NCBI RefSeq assembly: GCF_002563695.1
Contig: NZ_PDJI01000004.1
Coordinates: 3,596,001 to 3,660,000 of the forward strand
Source of the DNA: Georgenia soli
GTDB taxonomy: Bacteria > Actinomycetota > Actinomycetes > Actinomycetales > Actinomycetaceae
Length of the DNA: 64,000 nucleotides
Direction: 5' to 3'
The notes beneath the pieces were generated by a model. The model made no database searches, was not told where the DNA came from, and was given only the letters and a program-made list of their open reading frames with translations. This document shows, one piece after another, positions 7,483 to 16,016 of the stretch; the first letter of the stretch is position 1; every line of letters begins with the position of its first letter. The translations under genes and the position numbers were made by a program.

Positions 7483-8985
7483 TCAGATCGTCTCGGAGTG
7501 ACGCCGCCGGGCGACGTCGCGGAAGAAGGGCAGCAGGACGGCCTGCAGGCGGTCGAACTCCGCGCGCCGCTCGGCCGCCCACGACGGCGGACGGCGGGGC
7601 TCGACGGTGTCCGACTCGGCCACGAGTCCCCGGGCGGCGGTGAAGTCGGGTAGGACGCCCAGGCCCACGAGGCCGGTCACCGCGGCACCGAGGCTGTTCG
7701 CCTCCGAGGTCACTGACACGCGGGTGACCGGCGCCCCGAGCACGTCGGCGATGGTGGCGAGCCATGGGTGGGAGCGGGCGCCGCCGCCGATCGCCCGTAC
7801 CCGGCCGTGGGGCGAGGCCGCGCTCACCGCGTCGTAGCAGGCGGCGAGGTTGAACGCGACGCCCTCGAGGACGGCGCGGGCGAGGTCCCCGGGGCCGTGG
7901 TGCGCGGCGAGACCGACAAAGGCTCCCCGTACATCTCGGTCCCAGAGCGGGGCGCGTTCGCCCATGAGGTACGGCAGGTAGTACAGCCCCAGGTCCGCAG
8001 CCGAGCCGGGGGAGACGGAGGCGAGCGCGTCCTCCACGGTGGTGCCGGCGACGTCGCGGGCGTACCAGGCGAGGCTGGCGCCGGCGGCCTGCATGGTGGC
8101 CGTGGGGGCGTAGCCGGGCCCGGTGACGTGGCGGAATGTCACGCTGCGCCGTTGCGGGTCGAGCAGCGGGGCGTCGGAGGCTGTGGCGGCCCACGCCGAG
8201 GTGCCCAGGCACATATAGGGGCTGTCCGACTCGTCCAGCGAGGCGGCCCCCACCGAGGCAATCGGGCCGTCGCCGCCGCCGAGGACCACCGGCGTGCCGG
8301 CCGGCAGGCCTACCAGCGTTGCCGCGTCGGCAGTGAGACGGCCCACGGTCGACGTGGAAGGGCGGATCTCCGGCATGAGGCGCCGGGGCAGCCCGAGCTC
8401 ATCGAGCAGCTCGGTCCACCACCGGTCCTCGGTGAGGACCATCATGAGCGTCCCAGAGGCGTCCGACGGGTCGGTCGCGACTGCCCCGGTGAGGGTGGCG
8501 GCGACGAAGTCCTTCGCCTGCACGACCGACGTGGCGCGGTCGAGGCGTTCGGGCTCGTGGCGGGCGACCCACAGGAGCTTGGGGAGCGTGTAGGAACTCG
8601 TGAGCGGGTGCCCGGTGGTCCGGTATACCTCTTCCGGGGAGACACGGGCGGCGATCTCGCCCACCTCGCGGTCCGCGCGCTGGTCGGACCAGAGCATCGC
8701 CGGCCCAAGCGGCTGGAGGTCGGGGCCGACGAGGACCAGCCCCTGCATGTGCCCCGAGAGCACGACCCCCGCCACCGCCGACGGTGCCGTGCCGGTCTTC
8801 GCCAGCAGTCCGCGCGAGGCGCGGCCGACGGCGTCGACCCACGCTGCGGGATCCTGCTCGGACACCCCACCGTCGCCGTGGCGCGTGGCGTAGGGGACGG
8901 TGACGGAGTCGAGAATGCGCCCCGTCTCGTCGTGGAGAGACGCCTTGTCGCCGCTTGTGCCGAGATCGTGCGCGACGATCCTCAT
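7483..8985 (-). CDS. FGGY-family carbohydrate kinase, xylulokinase-like
   Basis: A 500-residue sugar kinase of the FGGY family. The N-terminal phosphate motif is DLGTSGDKASL. A GGGDGPIASVG segment precedes the second domain, and the C-terminal FGGY signature is RAIGGGARSHPWLATIADVLG. It should phosphorylate a ketose with ATP. The overall arrangement, with LSGHMQGLV early in the protein, is closest to xylulokinase. The start ATG at 8985 overlaps the stop of the LacI gene as ATGA; a GTG at 8994 is an alternative. It is one of three different FGGY kinases in this locus, so its substrate may not be L-fuculose. Confidence 0.85.
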   Translation of the reverse strand: MRIVAHDLGTSGDKASLHDETGRILDSVTVPYATRHGDGGVSEQDPAAWVDAVGRASRGLLAKTGTAPSAVAGVVLSGHMQGLVLVGPDLQPLGPAMLWSDQRADREVGEIAARVSPEEVYRTTGHPLTSSYTLPKLLWVARHEPERLDRATSVVQAKDFVAATLTGAVATDPSDASGTLMMVLTEDRWWTELLDELGLPRRLMPEIRPSTSTVGRLTADAATLVGLPAGTPVVLGGGDGPIASVGAASLDESDSPYMCLGTSAWAATASDAPLLDPQRRSVTFRHVTGPGYAPTATMQAAGASLAWYARDVAGTTVEDALASVSPGSAADLGLYYLPYLMGERAPLWDRDVRGAFVGLAAHHGPGDLARAVLEGVAFNLAACYDAVSAASPHGRVRAIGGGARSHPWLATIADVLGAPVTRVSVTSEANSLGAAVTGLVGLGVLPDFTAARGLVAESDTVEPRRPPSWAAERRAEFDRLQAVLLPFFRDVARRRHSETI

Positions 8986-10028
8986 CGGGTCCACCCACTC
9001 TCGGTGCTGCCCCGCACGATCAACGGTGCAGGAACGCGGATGTTCTGCCCGTCCCCGCCGCGCATCATCTCGTCCAGTTGCGCGATGGCCGTCAGGCCCA
9101 GCAGCTGGAAGTCCTGGCGGACAGTGGTGAGGGTCGGGCGGAAGTAGGCCGATTCCGGCAGGTCGTCGAACCCGACGACCTTCACGTCCTCGGGGACGCG
9201 CACGTCGTGCTCGTGGAGCGCGCTCATCACGCCGAGCGCCACGGCATCGTTTGACGCCACGATGGCGTCGGGAAGGTCGCCGCGGTTCAGTCCGGCGGCC
9301 ACCTGGTATCCCGTGGACGCCTCCCAGGACTCGCCGGGAAGGATTGTGCCTTCGAGCCCGCGCAGTCGAACGCGTTGCGTGAAAGCGGCGGCACGCAGAC
9401 GGGCGTCGGACCAGCGCGGGTCACCCGAGAGGTGAGCGATCCGGCGGCAGCCGAGGTCGGCGAGATGGTCGACGATCTGATTCATGGCGTGATCGTGGTC
9501 GATCGCCACCGTGGTGATGTGTCTCTCGGTGGACCGAGCCGTGGTGAGGATGACGGTAGGCATCCGGCCCCAGACGTCGCCGACCTGGTCGAGCACGTCG
9601 TGGGTGGGCCCCAGCACGACCATCCCGCCCACGCTGCTGCCCAGGATCCGGTCGACCGCGTCGCGCATGCTGGTGGCGTCACCGGTCGACACGTGGGTCG
9701 AGACGGTGAGCACCCCGCGCTCGCGGGCGGCGTCCTCGACCGCCAGCACCGAGCTACCCAGGCCGTGGCGCATCTCGCCCACGACGACAACGCCGACCGT
9801 GCGATTGATCTTGGTCGCCAGCGATCGCGCGAGCACGTTCGGCCGGTAGCCGAGCTCCTGCACCGCGGCAAGGACGCGGGCGGCGGTCTCCTCGGTGACG
9901 GTGCCGGTAGCGTTGACCACCCGGCTCACCGTCTGCAGGGAGACGCCGGCGCGTGCCGCGACGTCCTTCATCCGCACGCTCGGCGGGTTGTGACCACCGA
10001 GGCTGGCGGAGGTCCTGGCGGTGGTCAT
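8982..10028 (-). CDS. LacI-family transcriptional regulator
   Basis: A 348-residue regulator with an N-terminal helix-turn-helix (MKDVAARAGVSLQTVSRVVN, about 20-39) and hinge helix (GYRPNVLARSLAT). A periplasmic-binding-protein-like effector domain fills the rest. It should bind a palindromic operator and release it on binding a sugar or sugar phosphate. The two identical 14-bp palindromes in this locus (15251 and 17541) are the obvious targets, which would make the gene autoregulated because it lies inside the second transcription unit. Its ATG overlaps the preceding kinase stop (ATGA), and its own stop overlaps the next kinase start, indicating tight translational coupling. Confidence 0.92.
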   Translation of the reverse strand: MTTARTSASLGGHNPPSVRMKDVAARAGVSLQTVSRVVNATGTVTEETAARVLAAVQELGYRPNVLARSLATKINRTVGVVVVGEMRHGLGSSVLAVEDAARERGVLTVSTHVSTGDATSMRDAVDRILGSSVGGMVVLGPTHDVLDQVGDVWGRMPTVILTTARSTERHITTVAIDHDHAMNQIVDHLADLGCRRIAHLSGDPRWSDARLRAAAFTQRVRLRGLEGTILPGESWEASTGYQVAAGLNRGDLPDAIVASNDAVALGVMSALHEHDVRVPEDVKVVGFDDLPESAYFRPTLTTVRQDFQLLGLTAIAQLDEMMRGGDGQNIRVPAPLIVRGSTESGWTR

Positions 10029-11473
10029 GACAACCTTTCAAGGTTGGGAGGAGCGAGCCCGGCGAGTGCGCTCGCGCGCGGCTCGTAGAGCCGCACGTCG
10101 AACGAGGCGTCGACGATGGCGCTGCGGTCGTTCGGTCCGATCTCGCCGAGGGTCTCGAGCTGCGCGAGAAGCGAGCCCACACTGGTCGCCTCCGCGGCTC
10201 CCGCGGCGACCGGGAGACCGCACGCGTCCGCGGTGAGCTGGTTGAGCAGGTCGTTGCGCGTGCCGCCGCCGACCGCGACGACGCACGAGGGGTTGGCCCC
10301 GGTAAGGTTCGCAAGCTGCCGGACCGTCCCGGCGTAGCTGACGGCGAGGGAATCGAGGACCACGCGGGCAACTTCGCCCGGACTCTCCGGCACGCGTCCC
10401 CCGTTCCGTCGGACGGCGTCGCGGACGCGGGCGGGCATGTCGCCGGGGGTCTGGAACACAGGGTCGTCGGGGTCGAGGAGGGCGGTGGCGCCGGGAGCGT
10501 TCACGGCGTCGCGAGTGAGTCCGGCCCATGTCGTAGGGACGCCCTCACGGGTCCACTGGCGGACGCACTCCTGGAGGATCCACAGTCCCGTGAGGTTCCG
10601 CAGCAGCCGGATACCGCCTTCGGTGCGGACCTCGTTGGAGAACCCGGCTGCGCGGACGGCGTCGTCAAGGAGCGGCCGGTCGGTCTCGACGCCGAGCAGT
10701 GACCAGCTCCCGGAGGAGAGGAACACCCGCGGCCCGGGCGCGCTGGGCAGCGCGTGCACGGCGCAGGCGGTGTCGTGGCTGCCGGCCCGGATAACCGGCA
10801 CGTCGGAGGATCCGGCGAAGTGGCCGGCGACCTGCCGCTCGGGGGCGATGTCGCCGAACCACTCGGTGGGGATGGCGAGCTCGCGGAGCAGGTCGTCCGC
10901 CCAGCGGCCTCCGCCGGGCTCGGCGAGGCCGCTGGTGGAGCAGATCGCCCGGCTCCAGCCCGGCTCGGCGCCGAGCCGGTGTGCGACGTAGTCCGGAACC
11001 ATGAGGACTCGGGCGACGTCGTCACGTTCGGCGGGAGCGAGCTGGCGCAGGGTGGCCACGAGCTGGTGCGAGGTGTTGATGGGATCTGGCTGGATGCCGG
11101 TGCGGGACCACAGACCCTGCGCTGTGAGTCCCCGGCGTGCCAGCTCGTCCGGGATGCCCCGGGTGCGGGCGTCCCGGTAGCTGGCGGGATGGGCAACGGC
11201 GTGGCCCGACGCGTCGACGAGCACGTGGTCGACGCCCCACGAGTCGACCGCGACGCTACTCATGCCCTCGTCCGCCACGGCGGACAGCACAGCGCGCGTG
11301 CGCTCGACCAGCTCGTGCAGCGGCCACACGAGCCGGCCGGCGACGGTGCGCGCCTCGTTGGGGAAGCGTGCCACCTCGGACAGCGTCAGGCGTGCGCCGT
11401 CGAAGCTGCCGGCAGTGACCCGCACCGAGCTGGACCCCATGTCCACGGCCACAGGCGTTGCTGAGCTGTTCAT
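10025..11473 (-). CDS. FGGY-family kinase, rhamnulokinase-like
   Basis: A 482-residue FGGY kinase of the rhamnulokinase (RhaB) branch. It starts VAVDMGSSSVRV, carries a DSWGVDHVLVD segment, GSHDTACAV and FLSSGSWSLLGVE, then RNLTGLWILQECVRQW, all of which I recognise from RhaB-type enzymes. RhaB phosphorylates L-rhamnulose at carbon 1. No rhamnose isomerase gene is visible here, so the enzyme may instead serve as the L-fuculose or another 6-deoxyketose kinase. The start follows GGGAGG at good spacing. The gene lies 82 bp after the binding-protein gene, and its stop overlaps the LacI start. Confidence 0.85.
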   Translation of the reverse strand: MNSSATPVAVDMGSSSVRVTAGSFDGARLTLSEVARFPNEARTVAGRLVWPLHELVERTRAVLSAVADEGMSSVAVDSWGVDHVLVDASGHAVAHPASYRDARTRGIPDELARRGLTAQGLWSRTGIQPDPINTSHQLVATLRQLAPAERDDVARVLMVPDYVAHRLGAEPGWSRAICSTSGLAEPGGGRWADDLLRELAIPTEWFGDIAPERQVAGHFAGSSDVPVIRAGSHDTACAVHALPSAPGPRVFLSSGSWSLLGVETDRPLLDDAVRAAGFSNEVRTEGGIRLLRNLTGLWILQECVRQWTREGVPTTWAGLTRDAVNAPGATALLDPDDPVFQTPGDMPARVRDAVRRNGGRVPESPGEVARVVLDSLAVSYAGTVRQLANLTGANPSCVVAVGGGTRNDLLNQLTADACGLPVAAGAAEATSVGSLLAQLETLGEIGPNDRSAIVDASFDVRLYEPRASALAGLAPPNLERLS

Positions 11474-11555
11474 CCGAGACGACCTCCCTTCCGGTTAGTT
11501 GTTGGCACCGTCGCCGGCCTGTCGACCTGGCGTTGCTAGAGCTGGAGACCCTGCG

Positions 11556-12554
11556 TCACTCGTAGAGCGAGCGGGCGATCTCCTCGTCCTCCAGGTTGGT
11601 GGCGTCGTAGAAGTAGAAGCCGGTGTCGACGAGCTCCTCGACCTCTTCGCCGTCGATCGCGGCGAGAGCGGCCTCCACGGTGCGGTAGCCGATGTTGTAC
11701 GGGTCCTGCGTGATGGCGCCGTCCAGGCGGCCGTCCTTGATGGCGTCGATCTGTCCCTTGCCGGAGTCGAAGCCGATGGCCGTCAGGCCGTCCTTGCGCC
11801 CGAGCTCGTCGATCGCGGTGATCATGCCGATCGCCGAGGCCTCGTTGGTGGCGAAGATGCCCTTGAGGTCGGGGTTGGCCTGGAGGAAGGCGTTGGTGAC
11901 GTTGGTGGCCTTGAGGACGTCGGAGTTCGTGTACTGGATGTCCACGATCTCCATGTCGGAGTTCTGCTCGATGTAGTCCACGAAGCCGTCGCGGCGCTGG
12001 GTGCCGGTGAGGGACGTCTGGTCGTGGGCGACGACGGCGACCTTGCCCGTGCCGCCAGCCAGCTCGACCATGTGCTTCGCGGCCTCGGCGGCGGCGGCGT
12101 AGTTGTCGGTGGCCACCGTCGTCACCGGGATCTCGGACTCGACGCCGGAGTCGAACGCAACGATCGGGATACCGTCGGCGTCCGCCTGCTCGATGAGCGG
12201 GATCGAAGCCTCGGAGTCGAGGGCGGCGAAGCCGATGGCGTCCGGGTTGCCGTTCATGGCGGTCTGGAGCTGCTGGATCTGCTGCTCGACGTCGGACTCG
12301 GTGTCCGGGCCGTCGAAAGTGATCCGGGCGCCGAGCTCGTCCGCGGCGGCCTCCGCGCCCTCGCGGACGCTGACCCAGAACTGCTGGGAGAAGCCCTTGG
12401 ACACGATCGCGACGTACGGCCCGGAACCGCCCTCGGGCGAGGCTCCGTCGGCCGCGTCGGTGGACGCGTCGCCGCGGCCGCACGCGGTGAGCGTGAGCGC
12501 CGAGACGGCGAGGATGCTCACGGCCCCGAGGACGCGCTTCTTGATGGTTTTCAT
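11556..12554 (-). CDS. sugar ABC transporter substrate-binding lipoprotein
   Basis: A 332-residue type I periplasmic-binding protein of the ribose/galactose class. The signal peptide has a lipobox (ALTLTAC, Cys about 25), then a short acidic linker and the two-lobed domain starting YVAIVSKGFSQQFW. A typical AFDSGVESEIPVTTVATDNYAAA block follows. It should capture the sugar outside the membrane and hand it to the permease. The ATG at 12554 is preceded by CAGGAG, and the gene begins 67 bp after the permease stop. The C-terminus (ATNLEDEEIARSLYE) is complete. Order ATPase-permease-binding protein is common in actinobacterial importers of this class. Confidence 0.92.
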   Translation of the reverse strand: MKTIKKRVLGAVSILAVSALTLTACGRGDASTDAADGASPEGGSGPYVAIVSKGFSQQFWVSVREGAEAAADELGARITFDGPDTESDVEQQIQQLQTAMNGNPDAIGFAALDSEASIPLIEQADADGIPIVAFDSGVESEIPVTTVATDNYAAAAEAAKHMVELAGGTGKVAVVAHDQTSLTGTQRRDGFVDYIEQNSDMEIVDIQYTNSDVLKATNVTNAFLQANPDLKGIFATNEASAIGMITAIDELGRKDGLTAIGFDSGKGQIDAIKDGRLDGAITQDPYNIGYRTVEAALAAIDGEEVEELVDTGFYFYDATNLEDEEIARSLYE

Positions 12555-12621
12555 GCTGACTCCTGTGTCATTTTTTTGGGGGGATCTGCGGGATGGTGCA
12601 GGTGCTGCGTGGGTCTGACGC

Positions 12622-13632
12622 TCAGGCCTCGCCGGAGCGGCGTCGGCGCACCGTGTCGGCCCAGACGGCGATGATGATGACGACGGCGACGGCGATGCGC
12701 TGCCACTCCTGGGCGATGCCGAGGATCTGAAGACCGTTGTTGAGGGTGGCCATGAGGGTGGCGCCGACGACGGTGCCGATGATGGAGGCGCGGCCACCGG
12801 CGAGCGAGGTGCCGCCGATGACGACCGCAGCGATCGCCTCGAGCTCGTAGCCCACACCGAGGGCCGGCTGCGCCGAGTTGAGGCGGGACGCCATCACGAT
12901 GCCCGCGATCGCGGTGAACACGAACGCCGTCAGGTAGATGTAGAGCTTCCACCGCCGGGTGTCGACGCCGGAGACCTTGGTGGCCTCCTCGTTGGAGCCG
13001 ATGGAGACCGCGTAGCGCCCGATGAGCGTCTTGTTCATGAGGAACCACGCGACGACGGCAAGCACGAGGAAGATGAGCACGGCGTTCGGCAGCTTGGGGA
13101 TGAGCTGACCGGTCGCGAGGTTGCGGAACCCGTCGACCTCGGTGAAGTACTGCGGGGTGGAGCCGGTAATGATCAGGGAGGCGCCCTGGGTGGCCATCAT
13201 CATCGCCAGGGTGGCGATGAACGGCGGGATGCCGAGGTGGGAGACGAGGAAACCGACCAGCAGGCCGAGCAGGGCCCCGAAGGCGAGCGCGAGGACGATC
13301 GCGACGGGGAACGGCAGGCCGAGGTAGTTCGAAGTGCCGAACACCGCGAGCATCACTGAGACCAGCGTCATCGTGGTGCCGACAGAGAGGTCGATGCCGC
13401 CGGTGGCGATGACGAACGAGGTGCCCAGCGCGAGGATGCCGGTCACCGACGCGGCCAGCAAGATGCCGCCGACGTTGGAGACGGTGAGGAAGTTCGGGCT
13501 CGCGATCGTGAAGATGACGAACAGGACGACGAGTGCGCCGACGATCATGAACTGCTGCCAGCGCATCTGCCGCCCGGGCGCGTCCTCGGTCACGACCTCT
13601 GCGGTCTGCTGCTCTGTGGGTGCGGTAGTCAT
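12622..13632 (-). CDS. sugar ABC transporter permease (RbsC class)
   Basis: A 336-residue permease of the branched-chain-amino-acid/ribose type with about nine to ten membrane spans. Family landmarks are ALGTSFVIATGGIDLSVG, with the conserved Gly-Gly-Ile-Asp-Leu-Ser-Val-Gly after span 3, and AIAAVVIGGTSLAGGRASIIGTVVGA near the end, the ATPase-contact loop. A hydrophilic N-terminal tail of about 28 residues precedes the first span. The ATG at 13632 overlaps the ATPase stop as ATGA. It forms the membrane channel with the ATPase before it and the lipoprotein after it. Confidence 0.92.
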   Translation of the reverse strand: MTTAPTEQQTAEVVTEDAPGRQMRWQQFMIVGALVVLFVIFTIASPNFLTVSNVGGILLAASVTGILALGTSFVIATGGIDLSVGTTMTLVSVMLAVFGTSNYLGLPFPVAIVLALAFGALLGLLVGFLVSHLGIPPFIATLAMMMATQGASLIITGSTPQYFTEVDGFRNLATGQLIPKLPNAVLIFLVLAVVAWFLMNKTLIGRYAVSIGSNEEATKVSGVDTRRWKLYIYLTAFVFTAIAGIVMASRLNSAQPALGVGYELEAIAAVVIGGTSLAGGRASIIGTVVGATLMATLNNGLQILGIAQEWQRIAVAVVIIIAVWADTVRRRRSGEA

Positions 13633-15224
13633 TGCACGTCCTCCATGACGCTCTTGTGGCTGCTGGTGGCGAGCTGCATCACTCGCTCGGGGGTGGCATC
13701 GGCGTTGTCGAGCACTCCGGCGAGGCGTCCCTCGGACATCACCGCGACGCGGTCCGCGAGGCGCAGGACCTCGGGCAGCTCGGAGGAGATGACGATCAGG
13801 GACTTCCCCGAGGCGACGAGCTCGTTGAGGATCGCGTAGATCTCCTCCTTGGCCCCAACGTCGATGCCGCGCGTCGGTTCGTCGAAGATGAGGACCTCGC
13901 AGTCCCGCACCAGCCAGCGGCCGATGATGACCTTCTGCTGGTTGCCGCCGGAGAGGAACTGGGTCTGCTGGTCCACCGAGGGCGTCTTGATGGCGAGCGC
14001 CCTGACCTGCTTCTTCGCGATGCCAGCGAGGGCTCGGTCGTCGATCACCGAGGCCTTCGAGTGCCGGCCCAGCGAGGAGAGCGCGACGTTGTCCTTCACG
14101 CTCTTGGTCAGCAGCAGGCCGGTGCCCTTCCGGTCCTCGGAGAGGTAGCCGATGCCCGCGGCGACCGCCTGGGCGGGGTTGGCGATGTCGACCTTGCGGC
14201 CGCGCACCAGGATCTCGCCGTCGGAGCGCGGGTCGGCGCCGACGATCGCCCGGGCCACCTCGGTTCGCCCGGCACCGACGAGCCCGGCCAGGCCAAGGAT
14301 CTCCCCGCGCCGCAGCTCGAGGTTGACGTCCTTCAGAAGGCCCGGGGTGTTCAGGTTCCTCACCTCGAGCACCACCTCGCCCGGCGTGCGGTCGGGCGGA
14401 CGAAGCTCGCCGCTGACCTCGCGGCCGACCATCTTCTCGATGAGCTCCTGCTGGGTGAGGTCGGCGGCGTCCTTGGACCCGACGCTCTGGCCGTCGCGCA
14501 GGACCGTGACGCGGTCGCACAGCTCAAGGACCTCCTCGAGGCGGTGCGAGATGTAGATGACCGCGGTGTTCTCGTTGCGGAACTCACGAATCACCCGGAA
14601 CAGCGCCTCGGACTCGTCGATGCTCAGCGGCGCCGTCGGCTCGTCGAGGATGATGACGCGCGCGTCGAAGGAGAGGGCGCGGGCGATCTCGACCATCTGC
14701 CGGTCCGCCACGGAGAGCTGGCCGACGACTGCGGTCGGGTCGATCCGGATGCCGAGGCGGTCGAGCAGCCGGCGGGCCGCCGCCACCTGGCCGCGGTCAT
14801 CGATGCCGATCCCGCCCCAGACCTTCCGCTCGCGGCCGATGAAGATGTTCTGCGCGACCGTGAGGTCGGGGACGAGCTGGAGTTCCTGGTGAACGATGAC
14901 CAGCCCCTGCTCGTAGGCCTCGCGGGGGTTGCGGGGCTTCGACGGCCTGCCGTCGAAGACCACCTCGCCGCCCTCGTCGGGTTCGTAGATCCCCGTGAGG
15001 ATCTTCATGAGCGTGGACTTCCCTGCACCGTTCTCCCCGCACAGGCCCAGGATCTCGCCCCGGTTCAGGGTGAGGGAGACACCGTCGAGCGCCTTGACGC
15101 CCGGAAATGTCTTGGAAATGTCGCGGACTTCAAGGAGGGGGGTGTTGTCTCCTGGCACGATGTCAGCCAATCTCTTGGTTCCTGCACCCGCTGCCTTGCC
15201 GGTGCGTATCGATTCTGAGGGCAC
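13629..15224 (-). CDS. sugar ABC transporter ATPase (RbsA/MglA class)
   Basis: A 531-residue double ATPase. The first nucleotide-binding domain has Walker A GENGAGKST, a degenerate signature LSVADRQMVEIARAL and Walker B VIILDEPTAPLS. The second has the degenerate Walker A GLVGAGRTE, signature LSGGNQQKVIIGRWL and Walker B VLIFDEPTRGID. This pattern is typical of importers for ribose, galactose and related sugars. An N-terminal extension of about 28 residues precedes the first domain. The start is a GTG at 15224 with AGGTAGAAA before it. It is the first gene of the second transcription unit, with a candidate promoter and a LacI-type operator upstream. Confidence 0.9.
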   Translation of the reverse strand: MPSESIRTGKAAGAGTKRLADIVPGDNTPLLEVRDISKTFPGVKALDGVSLTLNRGEILGLCGENGAGKSTLMKILTGIYEPDEGGEVVFDGRPSKPRNPREAYEQGLVIVHQELQLVPDLTVAQNIFIGRERKVWGGIGIDDRGQVAAARRLLDRLGIRIDPTAVVGQLSVADRQMVEIARALSFDARVIILDEPTAPLSIDESEALFRVIREFRNENTAVIYISHRLEEVLELCDRVTVLRDGQSVGSKDAADLTQQELIEKMVGREVSGELRPPDRTPGEVVLEVRNLNTPGLLKDVNLELRRGEILGLAGLVGAGRTEVARAIVGADPRSDGEILVRGRKVDIANPAQAVAAGIGYLSEDRKGTGLLLTKSVKDNVALSSLGRHSKASVIDDRALAGIAKKQVRALAIKTPSVDQQTQFLSGGNQQKVIIGRWLVRDCEVLIFDEPTRGIDVGAKEEIYAILNELVASGKSLIVISSELPEVLRLADRVAVMSEGRLAGVLDNADATPERVMQLATSSHKSVMEDVQ

Positions 15225-15250
15225 TTTCTACCTGGGCGCTGAATCTCCGT

Positions 15251-15264
15251 TGTGAGCGCTCACA
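15251..15264. promoter_or_regulatory. LacI-type operator, copy 2
   Basis: A perfect 14-bp palindrome, TGTGAGCGCTCACA, 26 bp before the ATPase start codon. It is identical to the copy at 17541-17554 and to the core of the ideal E. coli lac operator. It lies 14 bp downstream of a candidate -10 box, where bound repressor would block transcription. Confidence 0.85.
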
Positions 15265-15278
15265 TCGATGTGTGTGCG

Positions 15279-15307
15279 ACGTTAGCACCCGTAAGCGGGA
15301 CGCTCAA
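15279..15307 (-). promoter_or_regulatory. candidate promoter of the ATPase-to-SDR unit
   Basis: Read on the minus strand, TTGAGC (15307-15302) and TAACGT (15284-15279) are separated by 17 bp and lie between the aldolase stop and the operator. The arrangement matches the candidate promoter before the first kinase. The boxes are only moderate matches to consensus. Confidence 0.45.
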
Positions 15308-15308
15308 A

Positions 15309-15962
15309 TCAGGAATGCGGCACCGGGTTCACGTACGTTGCGAGCCCCTCCTGGACCTCCTGAAGGTCGGCCGTGCTCAGCACGCGGGGCTCGCCGGCCG
15401 CACGGATGCGCAGGTACATGTCGCAGAGCCACTCCAGCTCGAGGGCCTTCTCGAACGCGCCGTCCAGGGTGGCGTCGCATAGCACCGCGCCGTGGTTGCC
15501 GAGGAGGCACGCGGTACGACCCGCGAGGGCGGCGCCGGCTCGCTCCGCGAGAAGGGGACTGCCGTAGCGTGCGTACTCGGTGACCCGCACGGGCCCGCCG
15601 AGAATCTGCATGTAGTAATGGAAGGGCGGCACCTCCGTCACGCCGGCCATGGAGGCGACGGCGGTGGCCGCCACGGAGTGGGTGTGCACCACCGCGGAGG
15701 CGCCTGTCGCCTCCAGCGCTCTGAGATGGAGCTCCCACTCCGAGGAGGGTCGGAACCTGCCCTCGATCGTCGCGCCGTCGGCCCTGGAGATGACGCACAT
15801 CAACTCCGGGGTCAGGTCGGCATACGGCACCGCGCTGGGGGTGATGACCAGTTCGTCGCCCACGGCGACGGAGAAGTTCCCGCCGGTCCCGGTGGCTAGT
15901 TTCTCAGCAGCAAAACGACGTGCGACGTCGGCGAGCTGCTGGCGTTCTTCAGGGTGTTTCAT
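15309..15962 (-). CDS. class II aldolase (L-fuculose-phosphate aldolase-like)
   Basis: A 217-residue class II aldolase/adducin-type protein, about the length of E. coli L-fuculose-1-phosphate aldolase (215). TGTGGNFSVAV is the phosphate-binding glycine loop. SSEWELHLRAL holds the catalytic Glu, VVHTHS carries two zinc-binding histidines, and LGNHGAVLC gives the third. It should cleave a ketose-1-phosphate into dihydroxyacetone phosphate and lactaldehyde or glycolaldehyde. I chose the ATG at 15962 (MKHPEER), with GGAG upstream; a start at 15995 would add 11 unlikely residues. It lies 54 bp after the kinase gene and ends just before the second promoter. Confidence 0.88.
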   Translation of the reverse strand: MKHPEERQQLADVARRFAAEKLATGTGGNFSVAVGDELVITPSAVPYADLTPELMCVISRADGATIEGRFRPSSEWELHLRALEATGASAVVHTHSVAATAVASMAGVTEVPPFHYYMQILGGPVRVTEYARYGSPLLAERAGAALAGRTACLLGNHGAVLCDATLDGAFEKALELEWLCDMYLRIRAAGEPRVLSTADLQEVQEGLATYVNPVPHS

Positions 15963-16016
15963 GCGAAATGTTCTCCAGGGTCCAAGTGCTAACAACGATC
16001 TGTGGCCAGAAGTTAC

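Noticed and set aside
13632..15218. Plus-strand open frame opposite the ABC ATPase gene
   Set aside because: Its composition is that of a shadow frame. The minus strand encodes an ATPase with all expected motifs.
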